From contig NZ_MSIE01000008.1 of the NCBI RefSeq assembly GCF_001921205.1, forward strand, positions 1 to 64,000: a stretch of DNA of 64,000 bases. The letters run 5' to 3'. A model generated the notes under the pieces. That model searched no databases and had not been told where the DNA came from. It was given only the letters and a program-made list of their open reading frames with translations. Each line of letters opens with the position of its first letter. The first letter of the stretch is position 1. Origin of the DNA: Actinophytocola xanthii (GTDB lineage Bacteria; Actinomycetota; Actinomycetes; Mycobacteriales; Pseudonocardiaceae). The position numbers and the translations under genes are program-made. Below, in pieces: positions 40,074-48,951 of this stretch.

Positions 40074-41095
40074 TGGCCACCCCTGTCATGAACCAGGCGG
40101 CCGACCAGGCCGCCGCGAGCACCCGCACGGTCACCCTCGGCAAGAGCCTGAATCTGGGCCTGCGCGCGGCGATGGAGGCCGACCCCAAGGTCATCGTCAT
40201 GGGTGAGGACGTCGGCAAGCTCGGCGGCGTCTTCCGGATCACCGACGGGCTGCAGAAGGACTTCGGCGAGCAGCGCGTGCTCGACACCCCGCTCGCCGAG
40301 TCGGGCATCATCGGCACCGCCGTCGGCCTCGCCATCCGCGGCTTCCGGCCGGTGTGCGAGATCCAGTTCGACGGCTTCATCTTCCCGGCGTTCGACCAGA
40401 TCGTCAGCCAGGTCGCCAAGCTGCACTACCGCAGCCAGGGCAGGGTCACGCTGCCGATGGTCATCCGGGTTCCGTTCGGCGGCGGCATCGGCGCGGTCGA
40501 GCACCACTCGGAGTCGCCCGAGTCCTACTTCGCCCACACCGCCGGGCTCAAGGTGGTCTCCTGCTCCAACGCGGTCGACGCCTACTGGATGATCCAGCAG
40601 GCCATCCGCTGCGACGACCCGGTGCTGTTCTTCGAGCCCAAGCGGCGTTACTACGAGAAGGGCGAGCTGGACGTCGGCGCGACGCCCGACCCGCTGTTCT
40701 CCTCGCGCGTGCTGCGCACGGGCACGGCCGCGACGCTGGTCAGCTATGGCCCTTCGGTGAAGACCTGTCTGGAGTCCGCGGCGGCCGCCGCGGAGGAGGG
40801 CACCGAGCTCGAGGTCATCGACCTGCGCGCGCTCTCGCCGATGGACCTGACCCCTGTCTTCGAGTCGGTGCGCAAGACCGGGCACCTGGTCGTGGTCAGC
40901 GAGGCGCCGGAGGAGGCGTCGCTCGCCTCGGAGATCGCCGCCCGGGTGCAGCAGGAGTGCTTCTACTCGCTGGAGGCGCCGGTGCTGCGGGTGACCGGGT
41001 TCGACACGCCGTACCCGCCCTCGAAGCTCGAGGAGGACTTCCTCCCCGACCTCGACCGGGTGCTGGACGCCGTCGACCGCTCGCTGGGCTGGTGA
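40073..41095 (+). CDS. bkdB: Branched-chain 2-oxoacid dehydrogenase E1 beta
   Basis: A 340-aa transketolase-type beta subunit: MGEDVGKLGGVFRIT, DTPLAESGIIGTAVGLA, EIQFDGFIFPAFDQIVSQ and RVPFGGGIGAVEHHSESPES. It supplies the second half of the TPP pocket. The start overlaps the E1alpha stop by one base (TGATG). Confidence 0.93.
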   Translation: MATPVMNQAADQAAASTRTVTLGKSLNLGLRAAMEADPKVIVMGEDVGKLGGVFRITDGLQKDFGEQRVLDTPLAESGIIGTAVGLAIRGFRPVCEIQFDGFIFPAFDQIVSQVAKLHYRSQGRVTLPMVIRVPFGGGIGAVEHHSESPESYFAHTAGLKVVSCSNAVDAYWMIQQAIRCDDPVLFFEPKRRYYEKGELDVGATPDPLFSSRVLRTGTAATLVSYGPSVKTCLESAAAAAEEGTELEVIDLRALSPMDLTPVFESVRKTGHLVVVSEAPEEASLASEIAARVQQECFYSLEAPVLRVTGFDTPYPPSKLEEDFLPDLDRVLDAVDRSLGW

Positions 41096-41098
41096 GGC

Positions 41099-42472
41099 AT
41101 GCCTGACTTCAAGGTCTTCCCCCTGCCCGACACGGCGGAGGGCCTGGTCGACGCGGAGATCCTGACCTGGCACATCAAGCCGGGTGACGAGGTCACGGTC
41201 AACCAGATCATCGTGGAGATCGAGACCGCGAAGGCCGCGGTCGAGCTGCCCTGCCCCTGGGCGGGCGTGGTCACCGAGCTGCACGCCCAGCCGGGCGAGA
41301 CGGTCAACGTGGGTGCGCCAATCGTGACGATCGACGTGGACCCGGGTGGCGCGGCGGCACCGGCCGCCACCGCACCGGCGCCCGCCGCGGCCGCCGAGCA
41401 GAACGGCCAGGCGATGCTCGTCGGCTACGGCCCGAAGGCCGCCACGACCAAGCGCCGCCCGCGCAAGGCGGCGTCCGCCCCGGCCGCGGCGACCGCGACG
41501 GTCCCCGTCGCGCCACCCCCGTCGAACGCCGCCCCGTCGAACGCCACCCCGTCAGCGGCTCCGCCCGTCGCAGCGACGCCGGTCGTCCCGGACACTCCGG
41601 CGGAGCTCCTCGCTCTCGTCCCGCTGGCCAAGCCGCCGGTGCGGAAGCTGGCCAAGGAGCTGGGCGTCGACCTGCGGTCGCTGGTGGGCACCGGCGAGGG
41701 CGGCGTGATCACCCGTGAGGACGTCCAACGCGCGTCCGCCCCGGAGCCGGTCTCCGCACTGGCACCGGGCCCGGTGGGCTCGCGGGAACGTCGGGTGCCG
41801 GTCCGTGGGGTGCGGAAGATGACCGCGCAGGCCATGGTGGACAGCGCGTTCACCGCACCGCACGTCACGGAGTTCCTCACCGTCGACGTCACGCCGATGA
41901 TGGAGTTCCGGGCGAAGCTCCGGTCCCACCCGGAGTTCCGCGACGTGAAGGTCACGCCGCTGACCTTCGCCGCCAAGGCGGTGTGCCTTGCCGTGCGGCG
42001 GACACCGGACGTCAACGCCGCGTGGGCGGGCGAGGAGATCGTCTTCAAGGACTACGTGCACCTCGGCATCGCGGCGGCAACCCCCCGCGGCCTGGTCGTG
42101 CCGAAGATTCGCGACGCCGACGCGATGTCGCTGCGCGAGCTGGCGGTGGCCCTGGAGGCGCTGACCGCCACCGCGCGCGACGGCAGGACGCCGCCCGGCG
42201 ACATGGTGGGCGGAACGTTCACGATCACCAACGTCGGCGTGTTCGGTGTGGACACCGGAACGCCGATCATCAATCCCGGCGAGTCCGCGATCCTGGCCCT
42301 CGGCGCGATCAGGGACATGCCGTGGGTGGTGGACGGCGAGCTCGCGGTGCGCAAGGTCTGCCAGCTCGCGCTGAGCTTCGACCACCGGGTGATCGACGGC
42401 CAGCAGGGCAGCCAGTTCCTCGCCGACGTCGGCGCACTGCTCGCCGACCCGGCGATGGCGATCGCCTACTGA
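41099..42472 (+). CDS. bkdC: Branched-chain 2-oxoacid dehydrogenase E2 (lipoamide acyltransferase)
   Basis: A 457-aa E2. The lipoyl domain carries the modified Lys near residue 44 in EIETAKAAVELP. An Ala/Pro linker leads to the peripheral-subunit-binding domain (KLAKELGVDLRSLVGTG, about 180-210). The acyltransferase core ends with catalytic FDHRVIDGQQG near residue 428. It begins three bases after the E1beta stop. E3 must be encoded elsewhere. Confidence 0.93.
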   Translation: MPDFKVFPLPDTAEGLVDAEILTWHIKPGDEVTVNQIIVEIETAKAAVELPCPWAGVVTELHAQPGETVNVGAPIVTIDVDPGGAAAPAATAPAPAAAAEQNGQAMLVGYGPKAATTKRRPRKAASAPAAATATVPVAPPPSNAAPSNATPSAAPPVAATPVVPDTPAELLALVPLAKPPVRKLAKELGVDLRSLVGTGEGGVITREDVQRASAPEPVSALAPGPVGSRERRVPVRGVRKMTAQAMVDSAFTAPHVTEFLTVDVTPMMEFRAKLRSHPEFRDVKVTPLTFAAKAVCLAVRRTPDVNAAWAGEEIVFKDYVHLGIAAATPRGLVVPKIRDADAMSLRELAVALEALTATARDGRTPPGDMVGGTFTITNVGVFGVDTGTPIINPGESAILALGAIRDMPWVVDGELAVRKVCQLALSFDHRVIDGQQGSQFLADVGALLADPAMAIAY

Positions 42473-42483
42473 GCGACCGGTCC

Positions 42484-42520
42484 GCTCGGGGGCGAGCGCG
42501 TTCACCGCTCTCGCCCTCGG
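42484..42520. terminator. Hairpin between E2 and SCP2-like genes
   Basis: An imperfect inverted repeat (CTCGGGGGCGAGCG with CGCTCTCGCCCTCGG) between convergent genes, suited to bidirectional termination. Confidence 0.5.
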
Positions 42521-42530
42521 GCATCCGCGC

Positions 42531-43121
42531 TCACGGCGTGGGCAGGTCGAAGTAGCCGATCAGGCCGGCGGCGAAAGCGAGGTCGCCGCGGACCTTCACC
42601 CCGCCCCGGACGAAGAGCAGGGGCAGCGTGACCGCACCGGTGACCGCGCGGAGGAAGTCGGTCGGGGAGAGCGTGATCGTGACCCGCGGGTCGGCCGTCG
42701 GCTCCCGACCGGTCGTGCAGGCGCCGCCGTCGATCCGCGTCTCGAACCGGTCCTCACCGGCGGCGTCGACGAAACGCCAGTGCACCACCGCGTGCAGCGT
42801 CGCCGCGCGGACCGGGTCGAGGTGCTGGCTCATCCGGGTGAAGACCTCGTCGAACACCACCTGGCGCAGGTGTGGGTCGGCCATCAGCCGGTCGAGCTGG
42901 CCGGTGCTCGCCCGGGAGACGAACCAGGCGAACGTCTCGGTGCGCATCCCCGCCAGCTCGATCCCGGTGCCGACCCGGCCGAGCATGTCGAGGACCTCGA
43001 CCAGGCGCACGAACTGGACCTCGTCCAGCAGCCGCGGGTCGACAGCCCTGGCGAACGCGTCGATGTCGACACCGGAGCCGGCGCGGACCGCGACCGTGTC
43101 CGCTTTCCGGCGAAATCGCAT
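42531..43121 (-). CDS. SCP2-like sterol/lipid-binding protein
   Basis: A 196-aa protein. The C-terminal half has TRIDGGACTTGREPTADPRVTITLSPTDFLRAVTGA and FVRGGVKVRGDLAFAAGL, a pattern of the SCP2 sterol-carrier fold. The N-terminal half is helical. It diverges from the tetR gene and probably shares its operators. Confidence 0.7.
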   Translation of the reverse strand: MRFRRKADTVAVRAGSGVDIDAFARAVDPRLLDEVQFVRLVEVLDMLGRVGTGIELAGMRTETFAWFVSRASTGQLDRLMADPHLRQVVFDEVFTRMSQHLDPVRAATLHAVVHWRFVDAAGEDRFETRIDGGACTTGREPTADPRVTITLSPTDFLRAVTGAVTLPLLFVRGGVKVRGDLAFAAGLIGYFDLPTP

Positions 43122-43135
43122 GCCGAAGCGTATAT

Positions 43136-43165
43136 CTACTTGCAGGTAAGGCTACGGTCGAGTAG
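43136..43165. promoter_or_regulatory. Tandem TetR-type operators between SCP2-like and tetR genes
   Basis: Two 14-bp palindrome-like sites, CTACTTGCAGGTAA at 43136-43149 and CTACGGTCGAGTAG at 43152-43165, 16 bases apart. They match CTACTCGCGAGTAG at 10 and 11 of 14 positions. They end 10 bases before the tetR ATG, a good autoregulatory position. Confidence 0.6.
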
Positions 43166-43175
43166 TCACGGGGGC

Positions 43176-43823
43176 ATGAGCGTGGACGAACGGCGTCGGG
43201 TCAAGCGGCTCCCCCGCGAGGTCCGGGAGCGACAGATCCTCGACGCCGCCGTCCAGGTGTTCTCCGAACGCGGCTACCACAACGCGTCGATGGACGAGAT
43301 CTCCGACGTGGCCGGCGTGTCCAAGCCGATGATCTACGCCTACCTGGGGTCCAAGGAGGACCTGTTCGCCGCGTGCGTCCAGCGCGAGTCGGCCAACCTG
43401 CTGGAGGCGGTGGCCGGCGGGGTGGACGTCGACCTGGCCCCGGACATGCAGCTCTGGGACGGGCTGCGGGCGTTCTTCGACTACGTCGGGGAGCAGCGCG
43501 CGGGCTGGCGGGTGCTGCACCGGCAGGCGATCTCGCAGGGCGGTCCGTACAGCGACGAGCTGGTCGCCATGCGGCGGCGGGCCATCGGCCTCGTCGACAC
43601 GCTGCTGGTGCGGACCGCGACCAAGCAGGGGTTGGACGAGCACGCCACCAGCGCGACCGAGGCCCTGGCCGCCGCCGTCGTCGGGGCGGCGGAGTCGCTG
43701 GCCGACTGGTGGCTGGACCACCCCGAGGTGCCGAGCAGGATCGTGGCCGCCCGCCTGATGAACCTGGCCTGGATGGGCTTCGGCGACCTCGTCGAGGGCA
43801 ACACCTGGAGCCCGCGCGGTTAG
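43176..43823 (+). CDS. TetR-family regulator of the lipid block
   Basis: A 215-aa TetR. The N-terminal HTH is QILDAAVQVFSERGYHNASM with ISDVAGVSKPMIYAYLGSKEDLFAAC (about residues 19-63), followed by a helical ligand domain. M. tuberculosis has a TetR gene (Rv0238) near htdX-fabG4-fadA2-fadE5, so this may be the equivalent. Five matching palindromes at its own, fadE5 and fabG4/fadA2 promoters support it as their repressor; an acyl-CoA ligand is a guess. Its stop overlaps the convergent MaoC gene by four bases. Confidence 0.85.
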   Translation: MSVDERRRVKRLPREVRERQILDAAVQVFSERGYHNASMDEISDVAGVSKPMIYAYLGSKEDLFAACVQRESANLLEAVAGGVDVDLAPDMQLWDGLRAFFDYVGEQRAGWRVLHRQAISQGGPYSDELVAMRRRAIGLVDTLLVRTATKQGLDEHATSATEALAAAVVGAAESLADWWLDHPEVPSRIVAARLMNLAWMGFGDLVEGNTWSPRG

Positions 43824-44707
43824 CCCTCGGTGATCGTGCCGGTGAGGTGCGGTCTGCCCTTCTTCGCGTCGCGCAGCGTGAACCGCCACCCCTGGCCGTC
43901 CTGTTCGGCGTGGAACGCCACGGTCGCCGGGAGCAGGACGGGCAGCTTGAACCGTGTGTCCACCGTGTACGCGGCCGGGAGGCGGCCCTCGAACGCGGCG
44001 AGGCATCGGGCCTTGGTCCACATGCCGTGCGCGATGGCCCTGGGGTAGCCGAACATCCGGGCGGTCAGCCGGGACACGTGGATGGGGTTGCGGTCGCCGG
44101 ACACCTGGCCGTATCGGCGCCCGATGTCCTGGCTCACCCGCCACCCCGCGGTCGCCGGCGCCGGCCGGTCCTCCCGCCCACTCTCGCTCGTGTCACCAGA
44201 GGCACCACCGCGGCGGAGGTAGGTGCTGATGTCGGTCCAGACGACGTCGCCGCCGAGCAGCGCCTTGGACACCATGTCGAACTGCCTGCCCCGGGGGTGC
44301 GGCCGCAGGTTGGTGACGTGGACGCGGAGGTCGAGCCGGTCGCTCAGCCGCAGCGGCCGGGTCTGGGTGATCCGGTTCGCCACGTGGACCGAGCCGACCA
44401 GCGGGAACGGGAACTCGGCCGCGGTCATCAGCGCGATCTGCAGGGGGAAGGTCAGCACGTGCGGGTAGGTGGCGGGGAGCTCGTCGGTCAGCCTGAAGCC
44501 GCAGACCCGGTTGTAGGCGGCCAGGTGCTCGCGGTCGACGGTCACCCCGGACAGGGCGTAGGTGGTGTCGGGCAGCTCGCCGCCCTTGCGGCGGAAGCCG
44601 GTGAGCACGGCCTTCGGGTACAGCCTGGCCAGGCGGGGCGACGAGGCCAGCTGGGCTGTGGTCCTGTCGGCGGTGGTCCTGTCAGCGGTGGTCCTGTCGT
44701 TGGTCAT
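43820..44707 (-). CDS. htdX: MaoC-type 3-hydroxyacyl dehydratase (HtdX-like)
   Basis: A 295-aa hotdog hydratase. The C-terminal MaoC domain has the catalytic motif VSGDRNPIHVSRLTARMFG (Asp and His), then YPRAIAHGMWTKA. The N-terminal half is a degenerate hotdog, as in mycobacterial HtdX. It dehydrates 3-hydroxyacyl thioesters. The N-terminus carries a tandem TTADRTTADRTTA encoded by 15-bp repeats at about 44656-44700. It follows fabG4 by one base, the same order as in M. tuberculosis. Confidence 0.87.
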   Translation of the reverse strand: MTNDRTTADRTTADRTTAQLASSPRLARLYPKAVLTGFRRKGGELPDTTYALSGVTVDREHLAAYNRVCGFRLTDELPATYPHVLTFPLQIALMTAAEFPFPLVGSVHVANRITQTRPLRLSDRLDLRVHVTNLRPHPRGRQFDMVSKALLGGDVVWTDISTYLRRGGASGDTSESGREDRPAPATAGWRVSQDIGRRYGQVSGDRNPIHVSRLTARMFGYPRAIAHGMWTKARCLAAFEGRLPAAYTVDTRFKLPVLLPATVAFHAEQDGQGWRFTLRDAKKGRPHLTGTITEG

Positions 44708-44708
44708 C

Positions 44709-46043
44709 TCATGCCCCCAGCAGGCTCTGCCCGCACACCCGGACCACGTTGCCGTTCACCGCGCCGGAGCCGGGGCTCGCGAGCCAGGCGATGGTCTCGG
44801 CGACGTCCATCGGTTGGCCGCCCTGGGACATGCTGTTCATCCGCCGGCCGGCCTCCCGGACGAACAGCGGGACGGCCGCGGTCATCCTGGTCTCGATGAA
44901 CCCGGGGGCGACGGCGTTGATCGTGGCGCCGCGCTCGGCGAGCACCGGCGCGAACGTGCTGACCATGCCGATGACCCCGGCCTTGCTGGTCGCGTAGTTG
45001 GTCTGGCCGACGTTGCCGGCGATCCCGGCGATCGAGGAGACGCCGATGATCCGCCCGCCCGCGTTCAGGGCGTCCGCCTCGAGGAGGGCGTCGTTGGCCG
45101 CGAGCTGGCTCGCCAGGTTCACCGACAGCACCGCGTCCCAGGCGGCGTCGGTCATCTTGCCCAGGGTCTTGTCGCGGGTGATGCCCGCGTTGTGCACGAC
45201 GATGTCGACGCCGTCGTGGCGCTCCACGAGGTGCTCGACGAGCTGCGCCGGCGCGTCGGAGCTGGTGATGTCGAGCTGTAGCGCGGTGCCGCTGATCCGG
45301 TTGGCGACCGCGGAGAGCTCGTCGCCCTGCGCGGGGATGTCCAGCGCGACCACGTGTGCGCCGTCCCGGGCGAGCACCTCGGCGATGGCCGCGCCGATAC
45401 CCCGGGCCGCACCGGTGACCAGCGCGACCCTGCCGGTCAGCGGCCGCTCCCAGTCCTCCGGCTCGGCGGTCGAGGTGGAGTGCGTGCCGACCCGGATGAC
45501 CTGCGCGTCCACATAGGCCGAGCGGGCGGAGAGCAGGAACCGCAGGGTCGACTCGACGGCCGCCTCGGCACCCGGGGCGACCTGGACCAGCTGCACCGTC
45601 GCGCCGCGCCTGAGCTCCTTGCCCACCGACCGGGTGAAACCCTCGAGCGCCCGCTGGACGACCGCGGCGCGCGGGTCGAGCCCGTCCAGGGTGGAGCCCA
45701 GCACGACCACGCGCCCGCACGGGCCGACCGTGCGGATCAGCGGATGGAAGAAGTCGTAGACCTCCCGCAGCCGGGCCACGTCGTCGATGCCGGTCGCGTC
45801 GAACACCAGCGCCGCATGCCGGTCCTGCGCGGGTTCGGTGAGTACCTCGATACCCGCGGACCTGAGGATGGCCGGCACCGCGTCCAGCCGGCCGCCGTCG
45901 GCCGAGCCGAAGACGGCTGGCCCCTCCAGCGCGGGCTCGCCCGGCCGGTAGCGGCGCAGCGGGGTCGGGTTGGGCAGCCCGAGCCGGCGGACGACCAGCC
46001 GACCGAAGCCGGACCGGGCAAACTGCTGATAGCGGTCGGTCAT
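44709..46043 (-). CDS. fabG4: High-molecular-weight 3-oxoacyl-ACP/CoA reductase FabG4
   Basis: A 444-aa SDR with an extra N-terminal flavodoxin-like domain (residues 1-200), the FabG4 architecture of about 454 aa. The catalytic SDR domain has TGAARGIGAAIAEVL (NAD(P) loop), NAGITRD, Ser in GVSSIAG and Tyr-Lys in YATSKAG. It reduces 3-oxoacyl-CoA/ACP, and in mycobacteria it works with FadA2 and HtdX. It is transcribed with htdX and diverges from fadA2 over a promoter with a perfect palindrome. Confidence 0.93.
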   Translation of the reverse strand: MTDRYQQFARSGFGRLVVRRLGLPNPTPLRRYRPGEPALEGPAVFGSADGGRLDAVPAILRSAGIEVLTEPAQDRHAALVFDATGIDDVARLREVYDFFHPLIRTVGPCGRVVVLGSTLDGLDPRAAVVQRALEGFTRSVGKELRRGATVQLVQVAPGAEAAVESTLRFLLSARSAYVDAQVIRVGTHSTSTAEPEDWERPLTGRVALVTGAARGIGAAIAEVLARDGAHVVALDIPAQGDELSAVANRISGTALQLDITSSDAPAQLVEHLVERHDGVDIVVHNAGITRDKTLGKMTDAAWDAVLSVNLASQLAANDALLEADALNAGGRIIGVSSIAGIAGNVGQTNYATSKAGVIGMVSTFAPVLAERGATINAVAPGFIETRMTAAVPLFVREAGRRMNSMSQGGQPMDVAETIAWLASPGSGAVNGNVVRVCGQSLLGA

Positions 46044-46085
46044 GCTGCTCCGCTTTCCGTGTTCTGGACCTCGCTCGACGTCGAG

Positions 46086-46101
46086 CCTACTCGCGAGTAG
46101 G
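46086..46101. promoter_or_regulatory. Perfect TetR-type palindrome between fabG4 and fadA2
   Basis: CCTACTCGCGAGTAGG, a perfect 16-bp palindrome, ends just before TAGGAT (46103-46108), a plausible -10 box for fadA2. It is the best match of the five related sites. Confidence 0.75.
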
Positions 46102-46147
46102 TTAGGATCACCAGCCGGGAGTCGTCAGCGTGGGGATGTGAGTCGAG

Positions 46148-47434
46148 ATGGACCAGGTGCGCAGGGTCGCGATCGTCGGTGGCAACCGGATCCCGTTCGC
46201 GCGGTCCAACAGCCACTACGCGACGGCGTCGAACCAGGACATGTTCACCGCCGCGCTCGACGGCCTGGTAAGCCGGTTCGGGCTGCAGGACGAGCGGCTC
46301 GGCGAGGTCGCGGCGGGCGCGGTGCTCAAGCACAGCCGCGACTTCAACCTGGCGCGGGAGAGCGTGCTCGGCTCCCGGCTGTCCCCGCGGACGCCGGCCA
46401 ACGACGTACAGCAGGCCTGCGGGACGGGGTTGCAGGCCGTGCTCCAGGTGGCCAACAAGATCGCTCTGGGGCAGATCGAGGTCGGCGTCGCCGGCGGTGT
46501 CGACACCACGAGCGACGCGCCGCTCGGCCTGAACGAGGACCTCCGCCAGGTCTTCCTGCGGCTGAACCGGGCCAGGACGATCGGCGGGCGACTCAAGGCG
46601 CTGGCGGGACTGCGGCCGACCCAGATCGTGCCCGACATCCCGCGCAACGCCGAGCCGCGCACGGGCCTGTCGATGGGCGAGCACGCCGCGCTCACGGCCG
46701 CGGAGTGGGGCATCAGCCGGGAGGCCCAGGACGAGTTCGCGGCCGCCTCGCACCAGAAGCTGGCGGCGGCCTACGAGCGCGGGTTCTTCGGCGACCTACT
46801 CACCCCCTACCTGGGCCTCACCCGCGACCAGAACCTGCGCCCGGACTCGACGGCGGAGAAGCTCGCGAAGCTCAAGCCGGTGTTCGGCGGCGCCGAGGGC
46901 ACGATGACCGCGGGCAACTCGACGCCGCTGACCGACGGCGCCTCGACGGTGCTGCTGGCGACACCGGAATGGGCGAAGGAGCGGCGGCTGCCGGTGCTCG
47001 CCTACCTGACGTACTCGGAGACCGCGGCTGTCGACTACGTGCACGGCGACGAGGGGCTGTTGATGGCGCCGGCGTACGCGGTGCCGAGGATGCTGGCGCG
47101 GGCCGGACTGTCGTTGCAGAACTTCGACTTCTACGAGATCCACGAGGCGTTCGCGTCCCAGGTGCTGGCGACGCTGGCCGCGTGGGAGAGCGTGGACTTC
47201 GCCAAGGAGCGACTGGGCCTCGACGAGCCGCTCGGCGCGATCGACCGGTCCCGGCTCAACGTCAACGGCTCCTCGCTGGCCGCCGGCCACCCGTTCGCCG
47301 CGACCGGCGGCCGGATCGTGGCGACGCTGGCGAAGCTGCTGCACCAGAAGGGGTCGGGCCGAGGGCTGATCTCCATCTGCGCCGCGGGCGGCCAGGGCGT
47401 CACCGCGATCCTCGAGACTTCTTCGCCTGTATAG
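46148..47434 (+). CDS. fadA2: Acetyl-CoA acyltransferase (thiolase) FadA2
   Basis: A 428-aa thiolase that cleaves or condenses 3-oxoacyl-CoA. The nucleophilic Cys is in VQQACGTGLQ, the catalytic His in NEH-type EIHEAFASQ and AAGHPFAATG, and the second Cys in CAAGGQG. Length and order match FadA2 of M. tuberculosis, divergent from fabG4-htdX. Confidence 0.94.
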   Translation: MDQVRRVAIVGGNRIPFARSNSHYATASNQDMFTAALDGLVSRFGLQDERLGEVAAGAVLKHSRDFNLARESVLGSRLSPRTPANDVQQACGTGLQAVLQVANKIALGQIEVGVAGGVDTTSDAPLGLNEDLRQVFLRLNRARTIGGRLKALAGLRPTQIVPDIPRNAEPRTGLSMGEHAALTAAEWGISREAQDEFAAASHQKLAAAYERGFFGDLLTPYLGLTRDQNLRPDSTAEKLAKLKPVFGGAEGTMTAGNSTPLTDGASTVLLATPEWAKERRLPVLAYLTYSETAAVDYVHGDEGLLMAPAYAVPRMLARAGLSLQNFDFYEIHEAFASQVLATLAAWESVDFAKERLGLDEPLGAIDRSRLNVNGSSLAAGHPFAATGGRIVATLAKLLHQKGSGRGLISICAAGGQGVTAILETSSPV

Positions 47435-47531
47435 GAAGATCACTAGAAATCGGGATACTCCTCGAGCACGACACGCCCTCGGGCTTTCTGGCCGAATATC
47501 GGGATCCAGCTAGAGATCTCGATACGGTTCG

Positions 47532-48731
47532 ATGGTGGATCCCGTGCGCAACCCGTTCGCCCCGGGTGCTGGACAACGCCCTCCCGAGCTGGCCGGCCGG
47601 GAGAAGGAGGTCCAGGCCTTCGACGTGGTGCTCGAGCGGGTCGCGCGGGGGCGCCCGGAACGCAGCCTGGTGCTGACCGGCCTGCGCGGCGTCGGCAAGA
47701 CGGTGTTGCTTGGCGAGCTGCGGTCGATGGCCGTGCGGCGGGGCTGGGGCGCAGGGAAGATCGAGGCCCGGCCGGACGCGGGACTGCGCCGCCCGCTGTC
47801 CGCGGCCCTGCACCGGGCCGTGCGCGATCTCGCGGTGCGCCACCGCGCGCCGGACCGGGTCGAGCACGTGCTCGGCGTGCTCAAGGCGTTCGCCCTGCGT
47901 GCCTCGCCGAGCGACTCGAAGCTGCGGGACCGGTGGCAGCCGGGGATCGACGTGCCGCCCACCCAGGGGCGGGCCGACTCCGGCGACATCGAGATCGACC
48001 TGGTCGAGCTGTTCACCGACGTGGCCGAGCTGGCGCAGGACGTGGGCACCGGGGTCGCGCTGCTGATCGACGAGATGCAGGACGTACTGGCGGAGGACAT
48101 CTCCGCGCTGTGTGCGGCCTGCCACGAGCTGTCCCAGTCCGGAGCGCCGTTCGTCGTCGTGGGCGCCGGACTCCCACACCTGCCGGCCGTGCTGTCGGCG
48201 AGCAAGTCCTACTCCGAACGCCTGTTCCGCTACGTGCGGATCGACCGCCTGGACCGCGCCGACGCCGACCGGGCCGTGCTGGCCCCCGTCGCCCGGGAGG
48301 ACGCCGGGATCACGGACGAGGCCCTGGACGCCCTGTACGACGCCGCCGGTGGGTACCCGTACTTCATCCAGGCGTACGGCAAAGCGGCCTGGGACGCCGC
48401 GGCGAGCGACCCGATCACGGCGGAGGACGTGGCGGTGGCGGCGCCGGAGGCGGAGGGTGAGCTGGCCGTGGGGTTCTTCGGGTCGCGCTACGAGCGGGCA
48501 ACACCGGCCGAGCGCGAGTACCTCAGGGCGATGGCCGAGCTGACGAAGGGAAAGAGCGACGAGGGCGCGGCGACGGCGGAGATCGCGACGCACCTGGGGC
48601 GCAAGCCGTCGTCGCTGTCGCCGGCGAGGGACTCGTTGATCAAGAAGGGGCTCATCTACTCGGCCGAGCGGGGGCGGATCGCCTTCACCGTGCCGCACTT
48701 CGGCCGCTACCTGCTCACGATGGACGACTAG
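47532..48731 (+). CDS. AAA ATPase with C-terminal winged helix (DUF/STAND-like)
   Basis: A 399-aa P-loop ATPase. Walker A is LTGLRGVGKT and Walker B is ALLIDEMQD. The middle shows an ORC/Cdc6- or STAND-like order with a GGYPYFIQAYGKAAWD segment after the core. The C-terminal 90 residues contain GRKPSSLSPARDSLIKKGLIYSAERGR, a winged helix. Members of this group occur alone in actinobacteria; some act in stress or toxin modules, but no partner is assigned. The start is ATG or the following GTG. Confidence 0.8.
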   Translation: MVDPVRNPFAPGAGQRPPELAGREKEVQAFDVVLERVARGRPERSLVLTGLRGVGKTVLLGELRSMAVRRGWGAGKIEARPDAGLRRPLSAALHRAVRDLAVRHRAPDRVEHVLGVLKAFALRASPSDSKLRDRWQPGIDVPPTQGRADSGDIEIDLVELFTDVAELAQDVGTGVALLIDEMQDVLAEDISALCAACHELSQSGAPFVVVGAGLPHLPAVLSASKSYSERLFRYVRIDRLDRADADRAVLAPVAREDAGITDEALDALYDAAGGYPYFIQAYGKAAWDAAASDPITAEDVAVAAPEAEGELAVGFFGSRYERATPAEREYLRAMAELTKGKSDEGAATAEIATHLGRKPSSLSPARDSLIKKGLIYSAERGRIAFTVPHFGRYLLTMDD

Positions 48732-48754
48732 CGCTTCTGCGGCTTTCTCGAGCT

Positions 48755-48774
48755 GTCTAGCTGCAGAGCTAGAC
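48755..48774. repeat. Perfect 8-bp inverted repeat after the ATPase gene
   Basis: GTCTAGCT-GCAG-AGCTAGAC. It may be a weak terminator of the ATPase gene or an operator; no T-rich tract follows. Confidence 0.5.
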
Positions 48775-48951
48775 GTGTGCATACACCCGAATCGTGCTCG
48801 TTCAGTCACGTCCTGTTCAACCCGTCGTTGGCCGATGATTCCCCGGCTTGTGCGCCAGTTCACCGAATAATCGGGTGCAATCTGCCGACAGGAGGGGCAT
48901 AATAGTCAGTGCTGGGAGTGCCAGCAGAGTCGTAGAAGGAGTGGAAGGCAG

